DNA of 64,000 nt from Epinephelus fuscoguttatus (GCF_011397635.1 NC_064756.1:33098996-33162995), one strand, 5' to 3'; positions 50,684 to 57,900 are shown, numbered from the stretch's first letter. The notes: a model not told the origin generated them from the letters alone. A program made the numbers and translations.

Positions 50684-53000
50684 CATGCACACACATACAT
50701 TTACTTCCCTCTCTTTTTTTTCTGTTTTTCTCTCTGGGACCACAAAGTCACCACCCTGTAGAGATTCACCCTCTGCAAAGAATCTGTCCTCTAAGTAATA
50801 GCTTCTGCTAAATGCACTGTTGGATTTCTAATCCATTTCACCCTGGGAAACATTTTAAGTCAACACATTGACTGACATTGTATACACAGCGTGTGTTGAC
50901 TTGGATTTGGTGCACATTAACCTCTTTCATGACAAATGCGTGCACTCGGTTGAAGCTCGAGCATAGTGAGAGTGTCCCTGTGTGTCCACAAGAGAGATGG
51001 GTTTTACTTGGAGTGCTTGGATGGTCCGCACAGCTGCCTAAAAAAGCTAAGAAATATGCATTACAAGGACATATAGCATCTCAAACACCCACGATGGTGA
51101 AAGCTTGTCTGCAAAAGCATACGTTCAGGACGGGGCTTGAAGCAAAAGGCTAGTTTGGCTATCTCAATTTCATTTGAGTGCTGCCGACTACAACATTTTA
51201 ATCAGTGTGATAGTGTCAGGAGCCAAATGGGTTTCTAGTGGATGGAATGCCTCCTTGCCAAACACAACACAGTGATCAGTAAAGGAGAGCTTATTAAATG
51301 GAGGTAGTCATGGTGCTGGCGCTTAACTCCCCATTGGCACACATTTCCTGCTGTCTCAGGGATTCTTTCCACTCTCTTTAGACACAATTATCAAGGGAGA
51401 AGCAGGCCTTGAGGAGGGCTCGCGCTCCCCCTTCCAAAAAAAGCCTCTCTCCAAGTCTCCCTTTTTCATCTGCAGAGGGAGTAGCCTTGACCACATTCTG
51501 GAGGTTGAATAGCATCTTTGACACAGATCTATGATATCTTGTAGAGTTTTGCCCTCTAGTGGTCACTCATGTTATTGCATTATCTTGGTTTTGTGTTTTT
51601 GTACAGCTTTCATGGCACTCCACTCCAGTCTCCAGGCAGATAAGAGGCAAAAAGATGTATTTGAAAATAAAAAAAAAAAGTCCACTGACACTTACTTTAA
51701 ACCATCATATGTGTCTTCTTCTAAGGGTGTACCTCCTGGTCCAAGGATGCCCACCAATGGAAGCTTAGGGGTCATGTCAGCTCAGTCGCAGGCACGGCCC
51801 CCAGCACCCAACAACCAGCAGAAAGGCCCAGTGAAAACTCAGGCCATGCAGAGACAGCTTAATCAACAACAGCACACCATCGGCAATTCTGTAAGTAACA
51901 TACTTTATCACAAAGCTTTCACCAGTTGATAGGTACTTCAGACTTTGTGAGCAATTTTGCCTTTCCTTTTTCAGGACAAAGACAATGCACATGATCAGTT
52001 CAATCGTCATCTCACAAGGCCGCCACCTGATTATAAGCAGTCAAGAAGTATGGTGGGAGTTCAGCAAGGGAACATCTTCACAGGTACTTTAAAGTTTTGA
52101 TAATTCAGAAATGCTTTCAGTGTTGGCAGGTGACCATAGTTGTAATCAGTTTTTCTTGGTATCCCTTCAGGACAAAACTCCACCCAGTCTTCCAGCAATG
52201 GCCCTGAGAACGACCTACAGTCCTTGTCTTGTCACCTCCCAAGTGGTTCAAAGATGAGTCCTTCACCATCGGACCGCAGATTTGGCATTGGGACTGATTG
52301 TCGTCCGACTTCTTGTATCGGCCAGTTCCAGCAGCATAACAATCAGAATCGAATCGGACTAAATCAAAATAAAGCTAGGTTCATGGGGCCAAACACTCAC
52401 GGCAGTTCTTTTGGGATGAACAATGTAGGAGGTGTACAACACCCAAGAACGACAGCTGACCTGCATTCATCAGGGGTACCAGGACAGGGTCTTGGAAGCT
52501 TGATGAAAATGGGCTGGAGCTCAGCCAACAAGCAGGTGACAACTGGACTTGGTATTAGGCGGCTACCCAACCCACTGCAGTCTCAGGGTGCGCAGCTGGA
52601 CATGCCAAACCATCCATATCAACAGAGGCACATCGGCCCTCCCAACCAGGTAGCGCCAGACATTGGGATGCTCCCTCTTAACCCTTCGCTAAGAGACACA
52701 GGCCCCAGACCAAACCAGCCGATAATGGGATCTCCATCAGCAGTGGGGAGCCTGAACCAGGCCTCTCCAGAACAGAGGGTACCAGCAGGCAACTTTGCAG
52801 AGCCCAGTCCGAGCTCTAGCAGCTACCAGAATAACCGGGCCAACCGTCTGACCTTTGACTTCCTCCCCGAGGGAGACAACACAGTTCCAGGGATCAACAC
52901 AGACTCAGACTTCATAGACTCTCTTCTCAAGTCTGGCTCTGGGAATGATGATTGGATGAAAGATATAAATTTGGATGAGATTCTGGGCAGTCACTCGTGA
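8626..53000 (+). CDS. maml2: Mastermind-like protein 2, complete five-exon coding region
   Basis: MAML2 is a nuclear co-activator that binds the Notch intracellular domain-CSL complex and recruits CBP/p300. Exons are 8626-9036, 42827-44032, 51726-51890, 51975-52083 and 52171-53000; phases agree and give 906 residues. The N-terminal MAML helix (about residues 43-102) carries VERLRARIELCRRHH and SSDREHESTLHLL. Later conserved blocks include DPELQDLFDEL, SPQLRPASAGPSF, RALPCWPEISHAEQLKQ and NRHLTRPPPDYK. The C-terminal activation motif reads DSDFIDSLLKSG then DDWMKDINLDEILGSHS. The start is supported by an in-frame TGA at 8608-8610 and by the match of MGEATPAQ to mammalian MGDTAPPQ. Human MAML2 is 1,156 residues; the difference is largely the missing polyglutamine region. 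Intron 1 is 33.8 kb, while introns 3 and 4 are 84 and 87 bp. Confidence 0.95.
9037..12496 (+). other. maml2: maml2 intron 1, first part
   Basis: No exon, RNA gene or complete repeat recognised. Overlapping open frames of up to about 136 codons here have no recognisable homology, and many lack an ATG. The stretch around 12.12-12.44 kb looks like a degraded repeat, but I cannot bound it. Confidence 0.45.
12497..12794. mobile_element. Element with about 43-bp terminal inverted repeats
   Basis: The left arm (12497-12540, containing TTTTGCCACTGACAG and CTCAGATTGTT) is repeated in inverted orientation at 12750-12794 (AACAATCTGAGCCTGTCAGTGGCAAAA region) with few mismatches. About 210 bp of unrelated sequence separates the arms. 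This fits a short non-autonomous DNA transposon. No target duplication was identified. Confidence 0.6.
12884..13082 (+). mobile_element. tRNA-derived SINE with 12-bp target-site duplication
   Basis: The 199-bp body is flanked by perfect direct repeats AACTGTTGTTCT at 12872-12883 and 13083-13094. It has a Pol III A-box-like TAGCATAGTTGA at 12894-12905 and a B-box-like GGATCGAGTCC at 12956-12966, then TTTGCTGCATGTCACCCCC, a pyrimidine stretch and an A-rich tail of AAAAC units. That order is diagnostic of a tRNA-derived SINE. Its tail sequence resembles, from memory, a SINE family widespread in spiny-rayed fish. It is in sense orientation in maml2 intron 1. Confidence 0.88.
13095..14299 (+). other. 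maml2: maml2 intron 1, unique-looking stretch
   Basis: No gene or bounded repeat visible. There is a short GT-rich patch near 13.47 kb. Confidence 0.4.
14300..14936 (-). mobile_element. Inverted copy of the CAGTGTGTAGGATTT-ended transposon, one end degraded
   Basis: The right edge (minus-strand start) reads CAGTGTGTAGGATTTAGG. The interior matches the plus-strand element at 17806-18746 in reverse, including CAGCTGTAACTTCTCCCAG, the GAAACAAATGGACCTG segment, and ATATAAACGTCTCATTCTAAGG. The left end lacks a clear terminal repeat, so this copy looks truncated or diverged. There is no transposase frame. Confidence 0.72.
14937..17173 (+). other. maml2: maml2 intron 1, no feature seen
   Basis: AT-rich intron sequence with no exon, RNA gene or clear repeat that I can support. 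Confidence 0.4.
17174..17209. repeat. (CA)18 microsatellite
   Basis: An uninterrupted CA run followed by GACAGACA. Confidence 0.95.
17806..18746 (+). mobile_element. DNA transposon with CAGTGTGT inverted ends, carrying a SINE
   Basis: The left terminus reads CAGTGTGTAGGATTTAGG. The right terminus, read on the minus strand, is CAGTGTGTGAGATTTAGG, differing at two positions. The interior includes two similar blocks with TGAAACTRCTTYATTC and TTTAAAT. The family is hAT-like by its CAGTG start, but no 8-bp duplication is visible around it. It contains a tRNA-derived insertion at 17836-18051 and has a sibling copy in opposite orientation at 14300-14936. Confidence 0.72.
17836..18051 (+). mobile_element. 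tRNA-like SINE nested in a DNA transposon
   Basis: An A-box-like TAGTGTAGTGGTTAG (17839-17853) and a B-box-like AATTCGAATCC (17883-17893) have tRNA spacing, but the acceptor stem does not pair fully and about 150 bp of non-tRNA sequence follows. Direct repeats AGGCAGA at 17829-17835 and 18052-18058 flank it. In the sibling transposon copy near 14.9 kb the host sequence is continuous across this point, which supports an insertion. Confidence 0.62.
18747..24050 (+). other. maml2: maml2 intron 1, mostly featureless
   Basis: I see no exon or RNA gene. The only distinct items are a G-quadruplex motif at 19769-19806 and scattered A/T runs (for example near 21.84 kb). Confidence 0.4.
19769..19806 (+). 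other. G-quadruplex-forming motif
   Basis: G-runs at 19769-19774, 19781-19783, 19790-19792, 19794-19799 and 19804-19806 are separated by loops of 6, 6, 1 and 4 bases, meeting the usual G3+N1-7 rule on the maml2 sense strand. Confidence 0.6.
24051..25106. mobile_element. DNA transposon with about 60-bp inverted ends
   Basis: The left end contains TGGTATTTACATGTGTCTTGG, then TGATCCGATCAC and AGCTCTAAG. The right end, read on the minus strand, starts CCTGTTTACACTTGGTATTT and continues ACATGGGTCTTGGGTGAT and AGCTCTAAG. The matching order shows terminal inverted repeats. A second repeat-like block with GATACC-rich sequence sits inside. No transposase frame is present. Confidence 0.62.
24423..24825. 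mobile_element. Probable nested GATACC-rich element
   Basis: The block begins with GTTCTGATACCATTTATTCC and includes ATACCGGTTTCGG and CGATCCGATACC. It ends near CCGCTACCGGTACTAAC. I recall similar short elements in fish genomes. The boundaries are estimates and no target duplication was found. Confidence 0.4.
25107..26834 (+). other. maml2: maml2 intron 1, partly repeat-derived
   Basis: No exon seen. The stretch from about 26.52 to 26.83 kb and its continuation beyond 27.21 kb (GTTGCTCTGATTGGCTG region) look like one older repeat split by the element at 26835-27211, but I cannot define its ends. Confidence 0.35.
26835..27211. mobile_element. AT-rich short element with GATATT/ATATCG interior
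   Basis: It begins GGCAATATGGAGATATTA, continues TATATATCGTCTGGCTGCA, and ends GTGTATCGAGATATAGCCC. This looks like a short DNA element of the GGGCTGGGCGATAT type that I recall from teleosts. Its left terminal bases are degraded, and the ends are estimates. Confidence 0.5.
27212..33414 (+). other. maml2: maml2 intron 1, no supported gene
   Basis: No exon or RNA gene is recognisable. A T-run lies near 30.16 kb. The longest open frame (minus strand, 32131-31754, 125 codons) has no recognisable homology or domain. Confidence 0.4.
33415..33452. repeat. (CA)n microsatellite
   Basis: A CA run with one CT interruption near its 3' end. Confidence 0.95.
34003..34070. repeat. (GT)n microsatellite, about 34 units
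   Basis: The longest dinucleotide run in the window, with a single GC interruption at 34022-34023. Alternating purine-pyrimidine tracts of this length can adopt Z-DNA. Confidence 0.95.
34071..36132 (+). other. maml2: maml2 intron 1, no feature seen
   Basis: No exon, RNA gene or bounded repeat that I can support. Confidence 0.4.
36133..36619. repeat. GGTTAGG-rich minisatellite array, left segment
   Basis: Imperfect tandem units of roughly 90-100 bp carry GGTTAGGTTTAGGAAAAG, then AATCATGGTTAGGTGTTG, GTTAAGTTA and AAAGTTACATAGG. The array stops abruptly at the CAGTGTGTAAAA terminus of an insertion and resumes at 37841. The unit resembles a repeat I recall from many spiny-rayed fish. Confidence 0.75.
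36620..37840. mobile_element. hAT-like element inserted in the GGTTAGG array
   Basis: The left end reads CAGTGTGTAAAAATGG; the right end, on the minus strand, reads CAATGTGTAATTTACG. About 1.2 kb lies between, including a purine-rich tract at 37029-37165 and a CTCF-like AAGAGGGCAGC at 37677-37687. Array sequence flanks it on both sides. No exact 8-bp duplication was found. The frames across the purine tract are low-complexity and not credible genes. Confidence 0.58.
37841..38007. repeat. GGTTAGG-rich minisatellite array, middle segment
   Basis: The same unit resumes: AAGGAGAGTAAAGTTACG, TAGGTTAGGGTTAGG, TCATGGTTAGGTGTTG. It breaks off at TTAAATACTT, where the array consensus would continue AACGTTAAG. 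Confidence 0.7.
38008..38815. mobile_element. GC-rich insertion in the array, unclassified
   Basis: Array sequence ends TTAAATACTT on the left and resumes AACATAAAGTTGTGTGC on the right, so about 0.8 kb has been inserted. The first 300 bases are GC-rich with repeated GGCGCAG and GCGCGC words. The middle is AT-rich. The right part holds an AGAGAG/CGCGCA patch and a strong hairpin at 38724-38772. No terminal inverted repeat or target duplication is obvious, and the family is unknown to me. Confidence 0.5.
38724..38772. repeat. Hairpin with 17-bp perfect arms
   Basis: The arm GGAGGTCTGCTCGCAGT at 38724-38740 is perfectly complementary to 38756-38772. Between them CCGTATATACGG (38742-38753) is itself a 12-bp palindrome, so the stem can extend past a 1-by-2 internal loop. 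Confidence 0.9.
38816..39110. repeat. GGTTAGG-rich minisatellite array, right segment
   Basis: The array continues with AAAGTTACATAGATTAGG, GGTTAGGTTTAGGAAAAG and GTTAGGTGTTGTCACG, ending near 39110 where unique intron sequence begins. Confidence 0.72.
39111..42826 (+). other. maml2: maml2 intron 1, final part
   Basis: No exon or RNA gene recognised before the TTTTGCAG acceptor at 42819-42826. There is a T-run near 41.15 kb. A GTAAAAAAAAACAAC patch near 40.87 kb is simple sequence. Confidence 0.45.
42827..44032 (+). CDS. maml2: maml2 exon 2, large central coding exon
   Basis: Exon 2 encodes residues 138-539. It begins LQGSLRRKIEGH, homologous to the LQGSLKRK start of human exon 2, and ends LAQQRQ with donor CAG|GTAAGA, phase 0. 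It contains basic KRVRVD (possible nuclear localisation), MTLKEMKKEP, DPELQDLFDELTK (acidic, in the CBP/p300-recruiting region), QDDTFGLDLG and SPQLRPASAGPSF. Glutamine runs are no longer than four, unlike the long polyglutamine tracts of mammals. Confidence 0.95.
45620..45651 (+). other. Strong G-quadruplex motif
   Basis: Runs of three or more G at 45620-45622, 45626-45628, 45630-45632, 45637-45641, 45645-45647 and 45649-45651 have loops of 1-4 bases, giving several ways to form a quadruplex on the maml2 sense strand. Confidence 0.7.
45914..46224 (+). mobile_element. Short hAT-like element starting AGGGCTGCAAC
   Basis: It starts AGGGCTGCAACAAATAATTA. The interior has TTGTTTGGTCTATAAAATG followed by TCAGAAAAGGC and ATATTCAGTTTACTGTCAT. 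It ends with repeated AATTAATTG, AGTCGATTAATT units. I recognise this layout as a very common non-autonomous element of fish genomes; no exact target duplication was seen. Confidence 0.68.
47463..49378. mobile_element. TTAA-bounded transposon with inverted ends, host of a nested element
   Basis: The left end TTAAAGGAACTGTCTGCAAC and the minus-strand right end TTAAAGCAGTTGTATGCAAC match at 16 of 20 positions, and both continue with TTTGGA and CAT. TTAA at each edge suggests a piggyBac-like target preference. The element is split by a nested insertion at 47757-48813. A CTCF-like CCAGTAGGTGGTG lies at 48896-48908. No transposase coding is present. Confidence 0.68.
47757..48813. mobile_element. 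Nested hAT-like element with perfect 8-bp TSD
   Basis: TTGAACAC at 47749-47756 and 48814-48821 forms a perfect 8-bp duplication. The element starts CAGTGTTGGGCAAGTTACTG, and its minus-strand right end starts CAGTGTTACTTTTTAGCAG. The stretches next to both ends are rich in GTTAC/GTAAC words. Those features are characteristic of a hAT-superfamily non-autonomous element. The internal open frame on the minus strand (48663-48325, 112 codons) shows no transposase motif. Confidence 0.82.
49880..50156. other. GC-richer block in maml2 intron 2
   Basis: This segment is visibly more GC-rich than its surroundings and is open on both strands for about 90 codons or more. No homology is recognised. It could be a regulatory element, an unrecognised repeat or a non-coding exon. 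Confidence 0.3.
50639..50681. repeat. (CA)n microsatellite
   Basis: An almost pure CA run followed by ATGCATGCACACACATACAT. Confidence 0.95.
51550..51562 (-). promoter_or_regulatory. CTCF-like motif in maml2 intron 2
   Basis: The minus strand reads CCACTAGAGGGCA, a complete match to the CCASYAGRKGGCR core of the CTCF consensus. It lies about 160 bp before exon 3. This is a sequence match only; binding is not shown. Confidence 0.45.
51726..51890 (+). CDS. maml2: maml2 exon 3
   Basis: Exon 3 encodes 55 residues starting GVPPGPRMPTNG and ending HTIGNS, donor TCT|GTAAGT, phase 0 at both ends. The chosen acceptor is CTTCTTCTAAG at 51715-51725, which has the best pyrimidine tract. A second in-phase acceptor (CTCCAG ending 51635) would add 30 lysine-rich residues, including FENKKKKSTD, with no stop. 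The added part does not resemble MAML2. Confidence 0.85.
51975..52083 (+). CDS. maml2: maml2 exon 4
   Basis: The translation is DKDNAHDQFNRHLTRPPPDY followed by KQSRSMVGVQQGNIFT. NRHLxRPPPDYK is the conserved block present in mammalian MAML2. The acceptor is TTTTTCAG; the donor is ACAG|GTACTT with phase 1. Confidence 0.95.
52171..53000 (+). CDS. maml2: maml2 exon 5, C-terminal activation region
   Basis: The acceptor is ATCCCTTCAG. The exon completes a Gly codon, then reads QNSTQSSSNGPEND and continues through Asn/Gln/Pro-rich sequence to NRLTFDFLPEG. The conserved tail DSDFIDSLLKSG and NDDWMKDINLDEILG forms the second activation domain. The stop is TGA at 52998-53000. Confidence 0.96.
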
Positions 53001-53631
53001 ATTTGGGTCACAGATTGCTAAAAATCAACCCGCAGCTCAAAGTATAGAGGTCATGGATGTAAGGTGTAACATTTGTAAATAATGTTAAAAAGGAATTTTA
53101 TAAACTCATATTATTTGTTATCCAAGTATACTGTATTGTTTTGTATTGTATTTACTGTGAAAGGAGTTGTGTTCTGTCTTTAGTATTCTGCATATTTTAT
53201 TCCTGGTGTATTGGCCAACAAACTACTTTTCTTTGCAGTCACTGTTTTTGTGGTCTGTTTGTCATACTCATGCTGTAGTGCTGCCATTTAGGACACAATA
53301 CCAAATTCACACTGTGGAGAGAGCATTGCTGTGTTGCTTTCAAGTTCATCTCGGTATTCCAAGTTCAGTTTCTAAATCTGCATCCACTATTTAGCATGAT
53401 ACGGTATTTACCTTCAGAGGTTTTGCTACCATACACAGAGAATCTTGCCACAACCAATGTTTTCTTACTAATTGTTCAAGCTTTTTCATCTGTGGTAGTT
53501 TTTGATGCAATTTAAGTAATGTAACCATTCTTTTTTTTGTTTCATGTGATATTTAATAATTATTGTGATAGTATTAAGACATTATAATACATGTAATTAA
53601 TAAAATTGATTTGAATAAATGAATAAATAAA
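53001..53631 (+). other. maml2: maml2 3' UTR
   Basis: AT-rich sequence from the stop codon to a cluster of overlapping poly(A) signals. It has no repeat or gene inside. Confidence 0.7.
53599..53631 (+). terminator. maml2: Cluster of maml2 poly(A) signals
   Basis: Four AATAAA hexamers lie at 53599, 53614, 53622 and 53626, followed by the GT/T-rich TGTTGTTTTTGTTTTC element expected downstream of a cleavage site. Confidence 0.75.
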
Positions 53632-54689
53632 GTGTTGTTTTTGTTTTCTTCTTACATTCATTTCCCTGTTTTCTGTGGCTCATACTATATTACTGAAATA
53701 CAGTCATTGCATCAAGAACAGATACATTTTTTTGAATCAGGAGTCCTCAGATGTAACACAGGGAGTCTGACAAAGATCCCCTGTTCCTTGACAGATAATT
53801 TGAGGAGATGTAAAAAGTTTAGCGATAAATGTGTTGGAGGCTCTTCCAGCTGTGGGGTCAAAGGAAGTTTATGTTCTTCATGGTGTCATGAAGGAATATC
53901 ATACTTGTTTGTATTTTTAAATGCTTGTTTCCTCTCTTCTATACATAGTATCCTTGCCCTCCATTTTTGTAGGCCACATGTACTAAAAGACTACAATACC
54001 CTTGAGTATGAGGTTCTGATCAGGGGAAGAACACAGATGTTTTGCATTAGGGCTAATTACAGGAATGGCTTAATATACACCAAACTGTCCCTTTGTTCTG
54101 TTTGCCTCAAGTGCCTTGAGAAGGGCAATGACCCGGAGCTTGTTTATTATTAGATACAGTGCAGATCTAAGAATGTGGAAGTAAGTTGTTTTTTTGTTTG
54201 TTTTTTTTTTGAAATTCACTTGAGATTGTCCTTCCAGCACCTACTTGGAGTCAGCCTCTCAGCCAGGTGAGCTGACACTGACATGACAAAGACATGTTGA
54301 TTACTTCAAATCACCAAAATCACATGCTGACCACCAAACAACACATCCTTGTTTGTATTGCCCATCTTTAACTTTCAGCAATAATTTCAGAGTTTATTTC
54401 GAAGGAAACTTCTGTGGAAGTATTAGTATACTATCATGTCTGCCTTGATGCTTGTAGTGTTGTCTTGAGTCAATAGTGATACTTTATCTATTGAATTCTA
54501 TTTAGTGTTCAGTTTTTGTTAACCAAGACCAACAAACAGGAACTGCCTTTGTATATAATACACAGAAAATAACCTAACCTATTACATAAATTCAACATGT
54601 AAAAGAAATGGACAAAATATGAAAATAAATAATAATGTGATCTATACACTACACTTGATGGAGTTATGGAGTTATGGAGTTGATGGTTA
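53632..54689. other. Intergenic DNA after maml2
   Basis: No gene supported. A plus-strand frame of 173 codons at 53632-54153 has no ATG near its start and no recognisable domain. Confidence 0.5.
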
Positions 54690-54924
54690 AGATGAAAAAT
54701 GTCACAATGTTATAAAAAAAAATAAACATGTAACAGTCATAGTATAATTTGTAAGAAAATGTTATAAAAATCGTCATGCTATAGTGGGTCATAAAAAAAC
54801 AACATGAATGAATAATATGATACAATTGATTGTCATAAAATCATTAAACAGTCAAAGTACAGTATGCCATAAAAATGTCATAAAAATTCATACTATAGTA
54901 TATACTAGTATAGTATAGTGTATG

Positions 54925-54947
54925 TATATATATATATATATATATAT
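54925..54947. repeat. (TA)n microsatellite
   Basis: An alternating TA run followed by GTATATGTGTGTGTGTGTATATG. Confidence 0.9.
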
Positions 54948-56726
54948 GTATATGTGTGTGTGTGTATATGTCATTATATAATGCCATTGTATAGTATGAC
55001 TTGTTTAAAGTATTTGTACTACACTACAGTATGTAATTAAATAATGATTTTAAAATGACATGGTATAGTATGCTAAAAATGTCTTTGTTGTATTAAATAG
55101 CATGTAATTGAAATAAAATATAAAATTGCCATTGTATGCAAAAAAAAAAAAAAGATTCATAAAAAAATTCCAAACTATAATGTCATTCATAGAAAAAATT
55201 CAGAAAAGGTTCATTGTATAGTATTCCATAAAACTGGCATGAAAAATCCATACTACAGTATGTCATTAAAAAAAAAATCAATATTATAGTATGCCATAAA
55301 TATATCATACTGTAGTATGTCATAAAACAATCATTAAAAATGAAGTTTAGTGTCTTTAAAATATCATTAAAAATGTCACAATAAATTATGCTATAAAAAT
55401 ATCATAAAATTGTATGTCATTGAAAAAAAGACATAATAAATCATTGAAAAAATGTCATAGTATAGTGTACCATAAAAAAAGGCCATAAAATATAATGTAC
55501 TATAGTATATCATTTTCGTATGTCTTTAACTAATTATGTCTTTAGAAAACAATAACATAATGCTAATGGTAAGTAAACCATTAAAGTGTCATGAAAAATG
55601 TTTTACTGTAATGTCATACTTAAACGTCATAAAATAAATGTCATGGTGCAGAATGCCTCAATAATTTATATATAAAAAAGAAAAGGTTATGCTACAGTAT
55701 GTAATCAAAAAAGAAAAAAAAAACCCGTTAGGATACTTTGCCACAAAAAATGTCATTAAACATTTCGAATTATAGTGTGCAAAAAGATTAAAAAATGCCA
55801 CATGTACCCAAAACATTCACAAAAATGTGACACTTCAGTTCATCATAAAAAAGATTAAAAATGTTCTAAGTTAGTATGTCGCTAAAAAAAAATAAACAAA
55901 AAATGTAATGATAGTATGACATTTTTATGGCGTGCTATCATATAATAGTTTAGTAGGCCATAAAAGCATAAAAATGTCATTCTGTAATATTTCATTTTAA
56001 AAATCATAAAATTTGTAAAAAAAAAAAAATAATAATAATAATAAATAAATTAAGATTTATAATATAGTATGCCATAAAAAATGGCATAAACAAAATCATA
56101 GTATAATATTTCATGAATAAATCATACAGAAAAAAAGTAAAAGGATTTAATTAAAAAAACTCATACTATAAAAAAAATAATTTATAATGTCACGGTATAG
56201 TATGCAAAATAAATGATAAAAAAAATCATACTATAGTATGTTATATTAAAGAATTATAAAAAAAAATAACAGTGCCTTTTTTAAATGTCAAAAAATCCAA
56301 AAAAAGACATATTCTAGTATTTAAAAAAAAATCCATTAAAAATCCACTGAATATGCAATAAAAATAAAATTCCATGCCATTATGTCATCAAAAAACTGTA
56401 AAAATGCCACAGTATAGTTTGCCAAAAAAAATCATGAAAAAAATCATACTATAATATGTCATTAAATAAAATAATTAAAATGCCATAGTATAGTATGTTA
56501 ATTTAAAAAACTTACTTACTTAAACTTTAAGAACTTAGAAAACTGAAAAAAAAAATCTAGGAAAAAAACCCCCAAAGTATAGTATGCCATAAAAATGCCA
56601 TATCATTGAATGCCATTAAAAAAATCACTAAAATGTCATCTAGATTATATTTAAAAGAATTGTTTTTAAATTCAGCATTCCATAAAAATGATGTAAAATG
56701 GCATGCTACAGTGTCATTAATAAAAA

Positions 56727-56730
<4 letters not shown>

Positions 56731-56758
<28 letters not shown>
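56731..56758. repeat. (ACT)9 microsatellite
   Basis: Nine perfect ACT units lie inside the AT-rich array. Confidence 0.95.
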
Positions 56759-57365
56759 AGTCTGCCATTAAAAAAAAATCTGAAAAAAAGTCTTATTACA
56801 GTATGCCATAAAAATTATAGCATGTCATTAAAAAAAATATGAACTATGTCATAGTATAGTTATGTCATTCAGAAAAATCATAAAATAATATGCCAAAAAA
56901 GTCATTAAGTTATAATATAGAATGCCATAATTGTGGCATAACAATGTCACACTGTAGTTTGTCATTATAAAATAATAATAATAATTATTATTATTTAAAG
57001 TGGTAGTGCAGTATACCATAAAAACTGTTTAAAAGTCATACTATAATGTCATTCAAAACATCATTAAAAATGTCACAGTATTGTATGCTATACAAACATC
57101 ATGAAACAGTCATAATGTAATATACTATAACCTGTCATAGTATTGTATGACATGAAAGATTAAGAAGAAATCTAAGTGCAGTATGTCATGTCAAAGGCTG
57201 AAAAAAGTCATTGCATTGTTAGTCATTAAAATTAGTTTTAATATAAGGCATTGTATAGTATGTTAATGATATACCATAAAAAGCCATGTTATTATAAACA
57301 TCATTATATAGATTGTCACAAAAAGTCATGTAATAGTATGCCATAAGAACCACATAAAAATATAA

Positions 57366-57894
57366 AGCAACATAAAATTGAAATACCCAACTTTAGTAAA
57401 AGTTCCTGAAAAGTGAAAATAGTAACTTTCCACTGATTTAGACTGTTTACTGCCACCCAGTGGTTGAATAGAGGAACTACAACATTTCCAGTAAATACTT
57501 TCAAAATAAAACGTTATAAATTAATTATTTAAAGATTATTGACATTTCTCCTCATGATGCTCACAGGAAACGCACTGCATGAAATAATACTGTTATTAAT
57601 TTGCTTATAAACTATTTTTTCATCTCTATTGACCTGTGGTTTACTCATATGCACCATATAAGGCTGTATTATTCACTGAGAAGTTGCAGTTTATTCTTCT
57701 GAATCTAGGCCACACATTTAATGTAAACTAAAAGCACCAGCTATTTTAAGATATCACCATGAACACAATAAAAGCTTACAGGGTAGGAACAGCCAAGAAT
57801 ATCCTATGTATGAATATTTAAGATCCATTTTTGAATACACAAACAATGAAATACAAAACCACAAAAGGAAAAAATATTACCACAAAGTATATAC
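57366..57894. other. Intergenic DNA beyond the yap1 3' end
   Basis: No gene seen. TGCCACCCAGTGG at 57451-57463 is a weak CTCF-like match on the minus strand. Confidence 0.4.
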
Positions 57895-57900
57895 TTTATT
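57895..57900 (-). terminator. yap1: Candidate yap1 poly(A) signal
   Basis: TTTATT on the plus strand reads AATAAA on the minus strand, with a second copy at 57950-57955. Choice among signals is not possible from sequence alone. Confidence 0.4.

Larger units (their letters stand above)
44033..51725 (+). other. maml2: maml2 intron 2
   Basis: A 7.7 kb intron with several repeats listed separately. Outside them I see no exon; the GC-richer block at 49880-50156 is noted separately. Confidence 0.5.
54690..57365. repeat. AT-rich degenerate satellite-like array, about 2.7 kb
   Basis: The block is built from variants of two alternating half-units of about 30-40 bp: TAGTATGCCATAAAAATG/TCATAAAAATCATACTA and TAGTATGTCATTAAAAAATC/ATTAAAATGTCATAG. 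Junctions often form the 14-bp palindrome CATACTATAGTATG (for example 56227-56240). Copies vary by substitutions and poly(A) length changes. It occupies most of the space between the convergent maml2 and yap1 3' ends and contains no credible coding frame. Confidence 0.85.

Noticed and set aside
53632..54153. Plus-strand open frame of 173 codons just after maml2
   Set aside because: It opens with GTG, its only ATG is near the end, it lies directly past the poly(A) cluster, and the translation shows no known domain.
54690..57365. CRISPR-like or structured repeat-spacer array
   Set aside because: Units are diverged, contiguous and without unique equal-length spacers, in an animal genome; a degenerate satellite fits better.
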